From Chitinophagaceae bacterium (GTDB lineage: Bacteria > Bacteroidota > Bacteroidia > Chitinophagales > Chitinophagaceae), in contig CANGWB010000010.1 of assembly GCA_947457465.1 (NCBI GenBank), positions 1 to 63,609 on the forward strand: DNA of 63,609 nucleotides, read 5' to 3'. Every line of letters begins with the position of its first letter. Within the stretch, counting starts at the first letter, position 1. This document shows, one piece after another, positions 62,901 through 63,609 of this stretch. The notes below the pieces were generated by a model, which had not been told where the DNA came from, ran no database searches, and was given only the letters and a program-made list of their open reading frames with translations. The position numbers and the translations under genes were made by a program.

Positions 62901-63609
62901 ATCTTCCACGTTAACCGCTAGTGTTGCGAATAGCTATTCGTGGAATACCGGAGCAACCACGGCAAGCATAAACGTTTCTCCATTTAATACTACGAGCTAT
63001 TCTGTTACACTTGGATATGGTAATAGTGGTTGCTCTACCACTGCCAGCGCCACTATTTCGGTATTGAGCACACCTCCAGCGGTAGTGTGTCCAAGCGATT
63101 TGGTGCTGACTAACTCTCTGGGTTCCTGCGGCAGGATCGTTAATTATACTATTACCGCCAGTGGCACTCCGACTCCTGTTCTCACCTATGCACTTACAGG
63201 CGCTACCATTGCTTCCGGCAATGGGGATGGCAGTGGTTCGTTCTTTAATATAGGGATCACAACGGTTACAGTCACCTCGACCAATGCCTGTGGTTCGTCT
63301 AGCTGTAGCTTTACTATCACCATCACGGACGCGGAGCCGCCGGTGATTACTTGTCCGGCATCGGTAACGGTCAGTTGCGCTGCAGCTGTACCAGCTATAA
63401 ATATTCCATCTGTTTTAGCAACAGACAATTGTCCGGGTGTAGTTGTTACCCATGTAAGCGATGTGGTTAGCGTCCTAGCTTGCGCCAACCGTTATACAAT
63501 CACAAGAACATATCGCGCTACGGATGCCGTAGGCAATTTCACCGAGGGTACACAGACGATCACGGTCAATGATGTAACACCACCGGTGATTACTTGTCCG
63601 GTATCGGTA
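59929..63609 (+). CDS. Giant secreted PKD/HYR repeat protein, N-terminal part (cut by window end)
   Basis: 1227 codons from ATG 59929 to the right edge with no stop. Signal peptide WLKTLLPLLLFITVPRTVTA. A first domain at about 30-260 (LAPGDIAFVGYITADDG, GTVISFTDFGW) resembles the lamin-tail-like start of some T9SS proteins. Then come an Ig-like unit, PKD-like units with a repeat of about 92 residues (YSWTRDNTVSVTGIAASGTG, twice), a Cys-rich part near 840-980, and HYR-type units at the end (PPVITCPASVTVSCAAAVPA, DNCPGVVVTHVSD). Probably a surface adhesin ending in a T9SS signal beyond the window. It is 61 nt after the formyltransferase gene. Confidence 0.85.
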   Translation, partial: MRSSSIGSNWLKTLLPLLLFITVPRTVTAQTTLAPGDIAFVGYITADDGTTGATQDDEFSFVLLKDVANGTVISFTDFGWLSTNAFQTANPCGANTGSINDGIIRWTANGSINSGTQIRIKCKYGLTASSGTVTGIQSCNNNPNAYLSLAIGGDQLFAYQGTHASPTLLAGISMNASWDASLAACFFSSNSSILPAALGASANTTAISSGINAKYNCTTNNGTAGILIAAINNLANWTTDNTVTPPIPVGFALPVVCGFTVPAGPRIVVSDVTGTITACSGSPSTSPNLQQFTVSGSLLTADIVITAPANFEVSTSIGTGYGSSVTLTESGGNVVSSTIYIRSAANAPVGSISGMIQLASAGATAQNVSLAGTVNSIPTISHILTQPNNCNSNNGGAALTISGAVGPFTYSWIGAGVIQGQQNQSTLRVGAYTVVVTAANGCQGTASFTLVGPGDCPVCPTIGNISLNPTSPTCTDGAVAYTASGLLDMGATYGIQFKYSATSLADPYTGGTSLATVANGSLTGGGATATTNASIAIAGTYFIYAILSPAPADATCRPFQSTSLVVRPTPTAVATPSSQPNCSGEAISPIVLSGAVSGTTYSWTRDNTVSVTGIAASGTGDISGTLINTTSAPINVTFTITPAANGCVGATTTATVMVKPTPTAVATPASQTKCSREAISTIALSGTISGTTYSWTRDNTVSVTGIAASGTGDISGTLINSSGAPVTVTFTITPTLNGCTGPSTTTTVLVNPAPDATIVGENAQVCQGTTTQFSAPGIAGVTYSWERSLTGLSGSFSTVGTGSTYGVSTSGIYRFVATNGSTGCIATSDTNNVTVADLLFNGSLAAGDLQQIGRLNRFAVTSTCATPKACPGTFTPTGSRYYDVYSVTNPQSAPVCATIGLKSLCGVNTFTAAYSESFNPTSLCANYLGDPGSSFPNVGYYEVTIPAGGTIQIVVHEMNPQTGCTGYSLSVELPRETSTILASPSSISCGGSSTLTASVANSYSWNTGATTASINVSPFNTTSYSVTLGYGNSGCSTTASATISVLSTPPAVVCPSDLVLTNSLGSCGRIVNYTITASGTPTPVLTYALTGATIASGNGDGSGSFFNIGITTVTVTSTNACGSSSCSFTITITDAEPPVITCPASVTVSCAAAVPAINIPSVLATDNCPGVVVTHVSDVVSVLACANRYTITRTYRATDAVGNFTEGTQTITVNDVTPPVITCPVSV
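61723..61811. repeat. 89-bp internal repeat, copy 1
   Basis: Matches 61999-62087 with 5 differences in 89 bases, all silent, period 276 bp (92 codons), within the giant protein gene. Confidence 0.93.
61999..62087. repeat. 89-bp internal repeat, copy 2
   Basis: Second copy of 61723-61811; encodes the same YSWTRDNTVSVTG-type unit. Confidence 0.93.

Overview
The window is chromosomal DNA from a Bacteroidota bacterium, most likely a member of the Chitinophagaceae or a close relative. The evidence is a SusC/SusD pair with a DUF1735 lipoprotein, three type IX secretion (T9SS) style surface proteins, a PorE-like OmpA lipoprotein, a fused E1 alpha-beta dehydrogenase, a long SecA with a C-terminal zinc motif, promoter -7 boxes of the form TAnnTTTG, and no obvious Shine-Dalgarno sequences.

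Layout. 1-8.35 kb: 5' part of guaB, a T9SS type B surface protein overlapping dprA, a PorE-like protein, then folD-queE. 7.5-10.3 kb: two outer-membrane barrel genes, the second with ComEA-like helix-hairpin-helix motifs. 10.5-16.2 kb: susC-susD-DUF1735, closed by a strong terminator. 16.3-25.4 kb: a secreted unknown with a DUF3467 protein, then housekeeping genes (radC, prs, rplY, pth, a FAH-family protein, fused E1, aspS, a small membrane protein). 25.4-31.4 kb, minus strand: an FAD oxidoreductase, sucD, mlaF, mlaE, maeB. 31.4-36.4 kb, minus strand: a compact operon deoC - ALDH - ALDH-like - SPOR - M20 peptidase. 36.5-41.1 kb: two secreted amidohydrolase-family proteins. 41.1-51.2 kb: a K+ channel, secA, atpG, scpB-lysA, DUF6263, a DUF4442-beta-CASP pair and a tRNA-Met.

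51.2-63.6 kb is the accessory end. It holds a repetitive T9SS type A protein, an AT-rich scar with the C-terminal remnant of a serine recombinase, an HEAGH-motif protein, a 5'-nucleotidase-like protein that has lost its metal ligands, and a tight plus-strand cassette. The cassette encodes two tail-collar (microcystin-dependent-protein-like) proteins, a type-1 periplasmic-binding-fold protein without a signal peptide, a non-canonical formyltransferase, and a giant secreted PKD/HYR adhesin that runs off the window.

The most interesting items are: (1) the ALDH plus ALDH-like pair, which looks like a two-gene version of the two-domain ALDH16 enzyme, placed behind deoC; (2) the five-gene tail-collar/formyltransferase/adhesin cassette, for which I know no described function; (3) two sets of extracellular pseudoenzymes; (4) -7 promoter boxes only 3-4 nt from the start codons of guaB, folD and radC, suggesting leaderless or nearly leaderless mRNAs. 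All homology statements come from reading motifs by eye; no database search was run.
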